From contig JAJYMD010000253.1 in NCBI GenBank assembly GCA_021787255.1, positions 1-5,959 on the forward strand: a stretch of 5,959 nucleotides of DNA. The letters run 5' to 3'. The notes under the pieces were generated by a model that saw only the letters and a program-made list of their open reading frames with translations, was not told the DNA's origin and did no database searches. Below, in pieces: positions 1-5,382 of this stretch. Position 1 is the stretch's first letter, and each line of letters starts with the position of its first letter. Source of the DNA: Actinomycetes bacterium (GTDB lineage Bacteria > Actinomycetota > Acidimicrobiia > Acidimicrobiales > RAAP-2). A program made the translations under genes and the position numbers.

Positions 1-2813
1 GGATGTACGCACTCTGTCGTCAGTACCGGCTGCGTCCAGTCGCGAGCTTTCTCGGTGCGTTCACGTACGCCTTCTTCGGCACGATGTCGGGGCAGCTCGT
101 CCACCTCGGGGTGATCCAGGGGATGGGGTGGATGCCTCTCTTCGTGCTCGCGCTGCTTCGGCTCTCATGGATCGTCCTGGGCACCGGACCGGTGCAGGAT
201 GACGCACGACGGGGCGTTGCGGAGGTCGATCTCCGTGCGGATGACACCGGCGTGGAGCGCGCGGGCGGCGGGGAGCGCGCGGGCGGCGGGGAGGGAGGGG
301 ACGGCGTGGAGCGCGCGGGCGGCGGGGAGGGAGGGGACGGCGTGGGCGTGCCGGCGCTGCCTGCGGCGGCACCCCGGTCGAGTCCCTGGCCGTGGGTCGC
401 GTTGCTCGCGGTGATCGTGGGGCTGGAGGCGCTCACGGGCGAGCCGCGGGCCATGGTCGAGACGGAGGTCGTCGGTGTGGTGGTCGCCGCCTGGGTCCTG
501 CTGCGCCCGTACCCCTGGCGGTCCCCTCGGTTCGCACAGCGCGCCCGGCTGTTGGGCTACGTGGTGATTGGTGGAGTCTGGGGAGTGATGCTCGCGGCGG
601 CAGAGCTTGCGCCGGGCTGGACCTTCATCAAGGCGTCGCAGCGCGCGGTCGAGACCTACCAATTCTTCGGCAGCGGGTCACTGCGCCCGTCCTGGTCATT
701 GCTCCTCCTCGTGCCGGACCTCTTCGGTGGGGCCGGCCACTTCGGCTCGGTCCGGTACTTCAACGGCTACAACCTTCCCGAGGTGACCGGCTACGTCGGG
801 CTCCTCCCTTTGGGAGCGACGCTTGCTCTCCTTGCGTCTTCCTTCGGCCGTCGCCGCGCTCCCCGCTCTGCGGACTGGGGAATGTGGCTCGCGCTCGGCG
901 GCCTCGGTCTTCTTCTCGTGTGGGGCTCGTTCACCCCGCTCGGCCATGTCTGGGCGGCTGTCCCGCTCCTCGGCAAGACGCGCCTGCAGAGCCGCAACCT
1001 CGAGATCGTGGACCTCGCCCTCGCGGTCCTGTTCGCGTTCTGGGCGGATCTCGCGTTGGGGAGGCGGACGGCAGCTGCGACGACCGGCCGTGTCATCGCG
1101 CCGGGCCCGTCCTCGTGGCACTCATGGAGCGGTCGCCCTCAACAGCTCGGGCGCCGCCGGTGGCGTGGGCGCCTTCTCTCGCGGGGCCCCGACCGGTCCC
1201 AGGAGCGAGGCCCCGACCGGTCCCATGAGGGGGGCCCCGTTCGGCTCCTCGAGTGGCTTCCCGCGCTCCCCGCCGCCGCGGCAATCGTGCTGTGTGCGGT
1301 CACGCTCGCCGCACCGCTGCCCGTCGAGGAGTGGTTGCACGCGAGCCCGTCGGGAGCCGCGCTCGCCCGCGGGCTGTGGCCGTGGTTCCTCGCTCAGGCG
1401 GTGGTGGCAGCCGGCATGGTCGCGCTCGTCGCCCGATGGAGCCGGTTCGGGGCGCGAGCGCGCCGGCGCCTCCTCGTCAGCCTCGTGGTCGCGGACTTCG
1501 CGTTCTTCGGGCTCGCCACGTCGACAGTGCTCGCGCCGGTCCCAACGCGATTGGAGCCGACGCACTCGGCGGCAGCAGCGGTGCTCGGGACCAACGGACG
1601 GTTCGCCATCGTCAACACGACAGTGACCCACCTCTTCACATTGGACACGATCGGACAACCAGATTTGAACGCCTTCACCCGGCTCGAGAGCGTCCAAGGG
1701 TACGGGTCGATCCTGTCCGACCGCTACGGTGCCGCGACGGGCTCGCACGAGCTGGACACGCTCAGCGCCTGTGCGCTCGAGTCGGGACGGTTCCACGCGC
1801 TTCGCCTCACGACGCTCCTCGCGAGCCCTGGGGACCTGGCGGTGCGCGTAGGCCCGCGTACGACGGTGCGAGCTCCGAGCTCCTCTGCGTGTCCCCAAGC
1901 GCCGCGGCCGGGAAGCGCGCATCGTCGCGCCTTCTATCTCGGCTCGCCGGTGGCGCTCCGGTCGGTGACACTCGTGAAGACCGGCGCATCGCAGACACGA
2001 GGCGCACCGGTGGTGGACGTCGTCGCCCCCGGCGGTGGGGTCCGCCGCCCCAGGGAGACCGTGCGCCGGACGGCGGGTGGCTGGTCGGTCAGGTTCGACA
2101 CGCCCATCACTGCAGCGGGCATCGTGGTCGAAGGGCCTGCACGCGAGATCGCCGACAACTCGACCGTGCGGAGCGTGTCGGGAGCCCGGTGGGCGCTCGA
2201 CGGGAGGTTCCAGGACGCGATCGACACCTCGACCTGGCGGTTCGCCGGAACCTTCGCCCACACGTTTGGCATCTTCCGCCGGACGGCACCTCCGCCCCCG
2301 CCGGTGTGGCTCGTGCCCGCGACCGCCGGTTCGTCGGTGCACCAGCTCTCGGCTCCTGACTGGGGCGGCGCGACGGATCGGGTCGTCGCACGTCGCCCCG
2401 TGACCGTCGTCTGGAGCGAGTCGTACCTCCCAGGCTGGCATGCAACGCTCGTCCCGGCGAACGACACCAACGGACGACAGGACAGGTCGCTGTCGCTCGT
2501 CGTCTACCGCCGCGGCCTCCTGCAGGCTGTCGAGGTGCCGGCAGGTGCGTGGATCCTCACGTTCCACTACCGTCCGCCCCTGCTCACGTTGGGGATGGCA
2601 GGTTCTGTCGCGGCTGTCGCAGGGTTCCTCCTTCTTCTGGTCGTGTTGGTCGCTTCGCGGTGGAGAAGGAGGGGGCGGAGGGGGCAAGCCTCGGAACAGC
2701 CGGTTCCGGCCTTCGCTGCGGAGAGCGCAGAGCCTTCGGAGGGCGGGCATCAGCTGGCGAGGACACCGAGCGGGGCGCGGCCCTCCCCGGGCGCCAGTCA
2801 GGCCAGCCGATAG
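1..2813 (+). CDS. YfhO-family polytopic membrane protein, 5'-truncated by window
   Basis: Frame open from the left edge (first full codon at base 3) to TAG at 2811; about 936 residues are visible. The ATG at 3 is probably internal, because the sequence opens in the middle of a membrane domain, so the true start lies upstream. Hydrophobic segments lie near residues 13-30, 41-60, 130-146, 156-168, 183-200, 262-280, 292-308, 333-352, 420-438, 457-477 and 489-508. A long extracytoplasmic region follows, then a last helix near 861-885 ending in an Arg-rich stop and a disordered tail. Family-like features are the TRLQSRN stretch (326-332) after a hydrophobic loop, SYLPGW (807-812) and a late 'GLLQAVEVPAG' strand region, as in YfhO proteins (Pfam YfhO, GT-C-like). 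In Bacillus the family is linked to lipoteichoic acid glycosylation; the substrate here is unknown. Two low-complexity inserts (residues 84-113 and 395-418) come from tandem DNA repeats. Family call fairly sure, function inferred. Confidence 0.82.
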   Translation, partial: MYALCRQYRLRPVASFLGAFTYAFFGTMSGQLVHLGVIQGMGWMPLFVLALLRLSWIVLGTGPVQDDARRGVAEVDLRADDTGVERAGGGERAGGGEGGDGVERAGGGEGGDGVGVPALPAAAPRSSPWPWVALLAVIVGLEALTGEPRAMVETEVVGVVVAAWVLLRPYPWRSPRFAQRARLLGYVVIGGVWGVMLAAAELAPGWTFIKASQRAVETYQFFGSGSLRPSWSLLLLVPDLFGGAGHFGSVRYFNGYNLPEVTGYVGLLPLGATLALLASSFGRRRAPRSADWGMWLALGGLGLLLVWGSFTPLGHVWAAVPLLGKTRLQSRNLEIVDLALAVLFAFWADLALGRRTAAATTGRVIAPGPSSWHSWSGRPQQLGRRRWRGRLLSRGPDRSQERGPDRSHEGGPVRLLEWLPALPAAAAIVLCAVTLAAPLPVEEWLHASPSGAALARGLWPWFLAQAVVAAGMVALVARWSRFGARARRRLLVSLVVADFAFFGLATSTVLAPVPTRLEPTHSAAAAVLGTNGRFAIVNTTVTHLFTLDTIGQPDLNAFTRLESVQGYGSILSDRYGAATGSHELDTLSACALESGRFHALRLTTLLASPGDLAVRVGPRTTVRAPSSSACPQAPRPGSAHRRAFYLGSPVALRSVTLVKTGASQTRGAPVVDVVAPGGGVRRPRETVRRTAGGWSVRFDTPITAAGIVVEGPAREIADNSTVRSVSGARWALDGRFQDAIDTSTWRFAGTFAHTFGIFRRTAPPPPPVWLVPATAGSSVHQLSAPDWGGATDRVVARRPVTVVWSESYLPGWHATLVPANDTNGRQDRSLSLVVYRRGLLQAVEVPAGAWILTFHYRPPLLTLGMAGSVAAVAGFLLLLVVLVASRWRRRGRRGQASEQPVPAFAAESAEPSEGGHQLARTPSGARPSPGASQASR
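254..343 (+). repeat. 18-bp in-frame tandem repeat inside YfhO-like gene
   Basis: Two 18-bp units alternate without gaps. Unit A, ggagcgcgcgggcggcgg, lies at 254, 272 and 308; unit B, ggagggaggggacggcgt, lies at 290 and 326. The order is A-A-B-A-B, so the 36-bp A+B pair at 272-307 is repeated exactly at 308-343. Because 18 is divisible by three the frame is kept, and the array encodes ERAGGG/EGGDGV hexapeptides (roughly residues 84-113) between two hydrophobic segments, in a loop. Perfect identity of the copies suggests recent duplication by slippage or unequal exchange. Confidence 0.95.
1185..1256 (+). repeat. 24-bp in-frame tandem repeat inside YfhO-like gene
   Basis: The 17-bp core ggccccgaccggtccca occurs at 1185-1201 and 1209-1225, and a diverged copy begins at 1233, giving a 24-bp period. 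It encodes three octapeptides, GPDRSQER, GPDRSHEG and GPVRLLEW (residues 395-418). These sit in an Arg-rich stretch between the hydrophobic segment near 333-352 and the next one near 420-438, so probably in a loop on the cytoplasmic side by the positive-inside rule. Unit length keeps the frame. Confidence 0.85.
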
Positions 2814-2823
2814 CGTTGCCGCA

Positions 2824-3690
2824 GTGATACGAGTGGGGGTCGTCGGCGCAGCGGGGAGGATGGGTCGTGAGATCTGCCGGGCGGTGCAGGAGGCGGAGGA
2901 CCTCACGCTGGCGGCCGCCGTCGACCCCGCGTTCGCGCGGCAAGTGCAGCAGGGGGCCGGGTCGGACGCCGGGACGAAAGCCGGGTCGGGGGCCGGGTCG
3001 GAAGCCGGACGCCTCGATGCGGCGAGCGGGCTGGGTTCAACGGTGGGTTCCAGCGGGATCGACGCGCTTGTCGAGGCGGAGGTCGAGGTGGCGGTCGACT
3101 TCACGGTCGCTGAGGCGGCGCGCCGCACGCTGCCTTGGCTCGCCGAACGGGGGATTCACGCCGTCGTGGGCACGACGGGGCTCGGATCCGAAGACATCGC
3201 CAGTGCCGCCGAGGCGTTCTCGCACGGGCGTGCCAACGCGGTGATCGCCCCCAACTTTGCGATCGGTGCCGTCCTCCTCATGCGCCTTTGCGAGCTCGCG
3301 GCGCCGCTCATGGACGCGGCCGAGATCGTGGAGCTGCACCATGAAGACAAGCGCGACGCGCCGTCGGGCACCGCGATGCGGACCGCCGCCCGGATCGCTG
3401 CCGCCAGAAAGAGCGCGGGCCTCCCAGCCGTTACCGACCGGACGACCGAGCTCGTCGTCGACGGCGCACGCGGCGGGGCGGGCCCGGGCGGCGTTCGGCT
3501 CCACTCGGTGCGGCTTCCCGGACTGGTGGCCCATCAAGAGGTGATCTTCGGGGCGCCCGGTCAATCCCTCACCCTCCGCCACGACTCCTACGACCGCCGG
3601 TCGTTCATGCCCGGGGTGCTTCTCGCCGTCAGGCGGGTCGTCGAACGCCCGGGCCTGACCGTCGGCCTCGACGCGCTTCTCGGTTTGTGA
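2824..3690 (+). CDS. dapB: 4-hydroxy-tetrahydrodipicolinate reductase
   Basis: Cytosolic enzyme that reduces the dehydrated dipicolinate intermediate with NAD(P)H in the lysine/meso-diaminopimelate pathway, feeding peptidoglycan and lysine. The 288-residue product opens with a Rossmann GxxGxxG motif (G8, G11, G14). It has the DFT motif (92-94), VVGTTG (114-119), APNFAIG (142-148) and the active-site signature ELHHEDKRDAPSGTA (170-184), in which H172 and K176 correspond to the catalytic His/Lys pair of E. coli DapB. The C-terminal half (GLVAHQEV, LRHDSYDR, PGVLLAVR) follows the mycobacterial protein closely. GTG 2824 is chosen because the conserved N-terminal strand starts there and no better in-frame start is near; no clear Shine-Dalgarno precedes it. 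It lies 10 bp after the YfhO-like stop, so co-transcription or translational coupling is possible. It is longer than the mycobacterial enzyme (about 245 residues) because of a Gly/Ala/Ser-rich insert near residues 44-78. Confidence 0.96.
   Translation: MIRVGVVGAAGRMGREICRAVQEAEDLTLAAAVDPAFARQVQQGAGSDAGTKAGSGAGSEAGRLDAASGLGSTVGSSGIDALVEAEVEVAVDFTVAEAARRTLPWLAERGIHAVVGTTGLGSEDIASAAEAFSHGRANAVIAPNFAIGAVLLMRLCELAAPLMDAAEIVELHHEDKRDAPSGTAMRTAARIAAARKSAGLPAVTDRTTELVVDGARGGAGPGGVRLHSVRLPGLVAHQEVIFGAPGQSLTLRHDSYDRRSFMPGVLLAVRRVVERPGLTVGLDALLGL
2956..3011 (+). repeat. 12-bp in-frame tandem repeat inside dapB
   Basis: Four consecutive 12-bp units begin at 2956, 2968, 2980 and 2992 (gccgggtcggac, gccgggacgaaa, gccgggtcgggg, gccgggtcggaa), and a partial fifth, gccgga, begins at 3004. 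They encode AGSD, AGTK, AGSG and AGSE, then AG (residues 45-62). The segment lies after the second strand of the nucleotide-binding domain and before the DFT motif, a stretch that varies in length among DapB proteins. The frame is preserved, so the gene appears intact. Confidence 0.9.
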
Positions 3691-3693
3691 GCC

Positions 3694-3727
3694 CCGCACG
3701 GTGCGGAACGGCGAAGGCGGCTCCGCC
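3694..3727 (+). terminator. possible GC-hairpin terminator region after dapB
   Basis: Two short perfect stems follow the dapB stop directly: CCGCA/TGCGG (3694-3698 with 3702-3706, 3-nt loop) and GGCGG/CCGCC (3716-3720 with 3723-3727, 2-nt loop). Neither is followed by a T tract, so a classical intrinsic terminator is not shown, and GC-rich DNA forms such stems by chance. I see no convincing -35/-10 pair between 3691 and 3798, so the next gene may be read through from dapB. Confidence 0.25.
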
Positions 3728-3763
3728 GGCGACCTGGGAGGGGGCCAAGGGACCTCCGGCGAC

Positions 3764-3819
3764 GACTCTGGAGAGACCGTGACCTCTGGAGAGAGACCGT
3801 GACCTCTGGAGAGACCGTG
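3764..3819 (+). repeat. tandem repeat carrying three Shine-Dalgarno + GTG copies
   Basis: Three adjacent copies of a unit ending in GTG: gactctggagagaccgtg (3764-3781), acctctggagagagaccgtg (3782-3801) and acctctggagagaccgtg (3802-3819). Every copy contains a GGAGAG purine run a few bases before its GTG, so the repeat duplicates a complete ribosome-binding site and start codon. The middle copy carries an extra GA, making it 20 bp instead of 18. This puts the first GTG (3779) out of frame with the second (3799) and third (3817), which share the TetR frame. Confidence 0.85.
3779..3802 (+). other. candidate 7-codon leader ORF overlapping TetR start
   Basis: GTG at 3779 preceded by GGAGAG opens a seven-codon frame (V T S G E R P) that stops at TGA 3800-3802. 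The stop overlaps the TetR start GTG 3799-3801 as GTGA, the geometry of translational coupling. It may instead be an accident of the repeat: the 2-bp GA insertion in the middle unit creates the early stop. There is no evidence for a functional peptide. Confidence 0.22.
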
Positions 3820-4407
3820 ACGGAGGGGAACGAGCACGGGACTCGACTGCGCATCCTCCAAGCCGCGTACGAGTGCGTCGCCCGCTGGGGATTCTCCAAG
3901 ACGACTGTCGAGGATGCCGGGCGTGGGGCGCGAGTGTCGCGTGCCACCGTCTACCGGTACTTCCCTGGCGGTCGCGAAGAGCTCCTCTCCGCGGTCGTCG
4001 CATGGGAGAACGCCCGGTTCTTCGCCCGCCTCTACGAAGAGGTGCGGGAGGCATCGACGCTCGAAGAAGTGATGGAGCTGGGCCTCGTGTTCGCGCACCG
4101 GGACATCCGGGATCACGACGTGCTCCAGCGGGTGCTGGACACCGAGCCAGAGCTGCTGCTGCCGAAGCTGACGGTGGAGGCCGAGGGAACTCAGAGGATG
4201 ATCGCCGCCTTCCTCGAGCCGTACCTCTTCCGTGAGCGGCTCGCTCCCGGCGTCGTGGTGAGCGAGGCAGCCGACTTCCTCGCCCGCATGGCGCTGTCGT
4301 ACATCTCTGCACCTGGGCGGTGGGACCTCGCCGACCGCGGGCAGGTCTCGCGCCTGGTGCGCGGGGAATTGCTGGGAGGCATTCTGCTGCCTGCCTCCCA
4401 CGGCTGA
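3799..4407 (+). CDS. TetR/AcrR-family transcriptional regulator (first of pair)
   Basis: A 202-residue product, a usual TetR length. Residues 15-65 form the N-terminal DNA-binding domain: helix 1 around RLRILQAAYECVARWG, then KTTVEDA (34-40) and the recognition part VSRATVYRYFPGGREEL (46-62). The C-terminal half (66-202) is the helical ligand-binding and dimer region; its ligand cannot be read from sequence. Start: GTG 3799 and GTG 3817 are in frame and each has a GGAGAG site within a tandem repeat; 3799 is taken as the longer form, while 3817 gives 196 residues and loses nothing conserved. One oddity is that the turn of the helix-turn-helix reads GARVS where the family and the neighbouring regulator have AGxS, so an Arg replaces the usual Gly. 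It is paralogous to the regulator at 4710 (31 of 61 residues identical over the N-terminal region, my hand alignment). It may repress the downstream regulator and ferritin-like gene, itself, or both. Confidence 0.92.
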   Translation: MTSGETVTEGNEHGTRLRILQAAYECVARWGFSKTTVEDAGRGARVSRATVYRYFPGGREELLSAVVAWENARFFARLYEEVREASTLEEVMELGLVFAHRDIRDHDVLQRVLDTEPELLLPKLTVEAEGTQRMIAAFLEPYLFRERLAPGVVVSEAADFLARMALSYISAPGRWDLADRGQVSRLVRGELLGGILLPASHG

Positions 4408-4424
4408 CGCAGGGCCGACTGTAT

Positions 4425-4466
4425 GGGATGCAATCCCGCCGAGCGGATGCAACCCCGTCGGGGTGC
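4425..4466 (+). other. two small hairpins after the first TetR gene
   Basis: GGGAT-GCA-ATCCC at 4425-4437 and ACCCC-GTC-GGGGT at 4452-4464 are perfect 5-bp stems with 3-nt loops. The second can be extended by GC/GC (4449-4450 with 4465-4466) if one A is bulged. The two share a direct repeat of the form GGATGCAAYCCCG (from 4426 and 4445). They follow the TetR stop by 17 bp, as a terminator would, but lack a T tract; they could equally be a pair of protein-binding sites. They occupy the left end of the roughly 300-bp gap 4408-4709, the rest of which holds the 14-bp array, a promoter candidate and possibly an N-terminal extension of the next gene. Confidence 0.3.
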
Positions 4467-4470
4467 GGCA

Positions 4471-4568
4471 GCCCGATCGACACAGCCCGATCGACACAGC
4501 CCGATCGACACAGCCCGATCGACACAGCCCGATCGACACAGCCCGATCGACACAGCCTGATTGACACA
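4471..4568 (+). repeat. 14-bp intergenic tandem repeat array
   Basis: Six perfect copies of gcccgatcgacaca (4471-4554) are followed by one copy with two changes, gcctgattgacaca (4555-4568). Degenerate relics continue, with the GACA core at 4578 and 4592 keeping a 14-15 bp phase. Every unit contains the palindrome CGATCG and a TCGACA hexamer resembling a -35 box; in copy seven it becomes TTGACA. The period is not a multiple of three and the array lies outside genes, directly upstream of the second TetR gene's candidate promoter. No protein-coding role is likely: no start, no coding bias, and the translated frames are mere echoes of the repeat. Confidence 0.97.
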
Positions 4569-4587
4569 ACTTGGTCTGACACGGCCC

Positions 4588-4627
4588 CATTGACAATGAG
4601 ACACGGAGCGACTTACCGTTTCATTGT
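4588..4627 (+). promoter_or_regulatory. candidate TetR operator: CATTG palindromes flanking promoter
   Basis: CATTG-A-CAATG (4588-4598) is a perfect 11-bp palindrome covering the -35 box. In addition ACAATGAGAC (4593-4602) pairs with GTTTCATTGT (4618-4627) as an inverted repeat matching at 9 of 10 positions, with a 15-bp spacer, so it brackets the spacer and -10 region. The CATTG pentamer thus occurs three times in 40 bp. Symmetric sites over a promoter next to a TetR gene are typical of autoregulation; which of the two regulators would bind is unknown. Confidence 0.4.
4590..4619 (+). promoter_or_regulatory. candidate promoter of second TetR/ferritin-like unit
   Basis: A perfect -35 hexamer TTGACA (4590-4595) is followed after 18 bp by TACCGT (4614-4619), which fits the relaxed TAnnnT -10 of high-GC actinobacteria. 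The surrounding 4556-4627 stretch is clearly less GC-rich than the genes. The predicted transcript would begin near 4625-4627, coinciding with an in-frame GTG at 4626. The -35 hexamer is exact but the -10 is weak, so the call is moderate. Confidence 0.45.
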
Positions 4628-4709
4628 GCGGCCCTCGTCCTCGTTGTGGACCTCCGAGCCGTGGCACGCCGGCGGAGAGCCGCTTCGTCCCGTCGTCAGC
4701 CACTTGGGC

Positions 4710-5378
4710 ATGGACGACAGGAGCTCATCTCGCGTGCGGATCGTCGATGCTGCCCTGCGCTGCATTCCCCGATGCGGGCTCTACAAGACCACCCTGGACG
4801 AGGTTGCTCGAGAAGCCGGCATCTCCCGCGCGACCCTGTATCGCCTCTTTCCCGGCGGCAAGGAGGCGGTGGTGCGCGCCGTCGTCGAGACCGAGACCGC
4901 GCGGCTCTTCTCCGACCTCGGCGCGGCAATGGGAGAGGCTCGGGACCTTGAAGAGCTCCTCGTCGTCGCCATCGTGGGCGCCGCTCAGCGGCTCTCCTCT
5001 CACCCCGCGCTCACGTATCTCCTCCGGCACGAGCCGGGTGCAGTGCTGCCCCATCTCGCGTTCGGGGGGCTCGACCGCGTGTTGACCGCCGCCGCCGCCT
5101 TCTCGGCTCCGTTCCTGGGTCGCTGGCTCGACCCCGATGACGCGGCGCGCGCCGCCGAGTGGGCGGCACGCATCGTCGTCTCCTACCTCTCCTGCCCGCG
5201 CGAAGGGCTCGAGCTCACGGACCCGATCGCCGTCCGCGGCTTGGTCTCGTCGTTCGTCGTCCCCGGCATCCAGGCGCTTGTCCAGGAGAAGGCGCTCGTC
5301 CAGGAGAAGGTGCTCGCAGAAGAGCAGGCGCATGCCCTGGCGCATGCCCTGGCGCAGGACCCGTCGGGGAGCCCATGA
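4710..5378 (+). CDS. TetR/AcrR-family transcriptional regulator (second of pair)
   Basis: From ATG 4710 the product has 222 residues. Residues 8-58 are the TetR DNA-binding domain, with KTTLDEVAREAGISRATLYRLFPGGKE at 26-52 (in two parts: helix 2 at about 28-35, recognition helix at about 39-46). The remainder is a helical ligand/dimer domain with no recognisable ligand. It closely resembles the regulator at 3799 and probably arose by tandem duplication. The extreme C-terminus (about 189-218) is a Glu/Gln/Ala/His-rich tail made by DNA repeats and unlikely to belong to the fold. The start is uncertain: ATG 4710 matches the usual distance to helix 1 but lacks a good Shine-Dalgarno, whereas in-frame GTG 4626 would add 28 residues, keeps strong third-position G/C bias and coincides with the predicted transcription start. 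It ends 26 bp before the ferritin-like start chosen here and is likely co-transcribed with it. Confidence 0.92.
   Translation: MDDRSSSRVRIVDAALRCIPRCGLYKTTLDEVAREAGISRATLYRLFPGGKEAVVRAVVETETARLFSDLGAAMGEARDLEELLVVAIVGAAQRLSSHPALTYLLRHEPGAVLPHLAFGGLDRVLTAAAAFSAPFLGRWLDPDDAARAAEWAARIVVSYLSCPREGLELTDPIAVRGLVSSFVVPGIQALVQEKALVQEKVLAEEQAHALAHALAQDPSGSP
5274..5357 (+). repeat. 18-bp and 12-bp in-frame repeats at 3' end of second TetR gene
   Basis: An 18-bp unit, gcgcttgtccaggagaag (5274-5291), is repeated with one change at 5292-5309 and in degenerate form at 5310-5327. This encodes ALVQEK, ALVQEK, VLAEEQ. Immediately after it, gcgcatgccctg occurs twice (5328-5339, 5340-5351) followed by gcgcag, encoding AHAL, AHAL, AQ. 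Both units keep the frame and extend the C-terminal tail of the regulator, which is predicted to be helical and charged. Confidence 0.92.
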
Positions 5379-5382
5379 CGAG

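Noticed and set aside
2440..2823. Upstream extension of the dapB frame into the YfhO-like gene
   Set aside because: The DapB fold starts at the strand encoded from 2824; the upstream part overlaps YfhO coding sequence and has no family resemblance.
1122..3128. Long open frame on the minus strand (about 668 codons) opposite the YfhO-like gene and dapB
   Set aside because: It is antiparallel to two recognisable genes, has no domain I recognise, is Arg/Pro-rich, and such shadows are normal in high-GC DNA where stop codons are rare.
4471..4568. CRISPR array
   Set aside because: The 14-bp units are contiguous with no unique spacers, and no cas-like gene is present.
4541..4589. A second promoter using TTGACA at 4561-4566
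   Set aside because: The positions 16-18 bp downstream (about 4583-4590) are GC-rich and show no -10-like hexamer.
3037..4596. Long minus-strand frame (about 519 codons) with a repeated Cys/Arg/Asp/Val peptide at its start
   Set aside because: The repeated peptide is only the 14-bp array read in three phases (42 bp = 14 residues), and the rest lies opposite dapB and the first TetR gene.
4320..4709. Extension of the second TetR open frame upstream to about 4320
   Set aside because: It would overlap the first TetR gene and translate the 14-bp array and the promoter; codons before 4626 lack third-position G/C bias.
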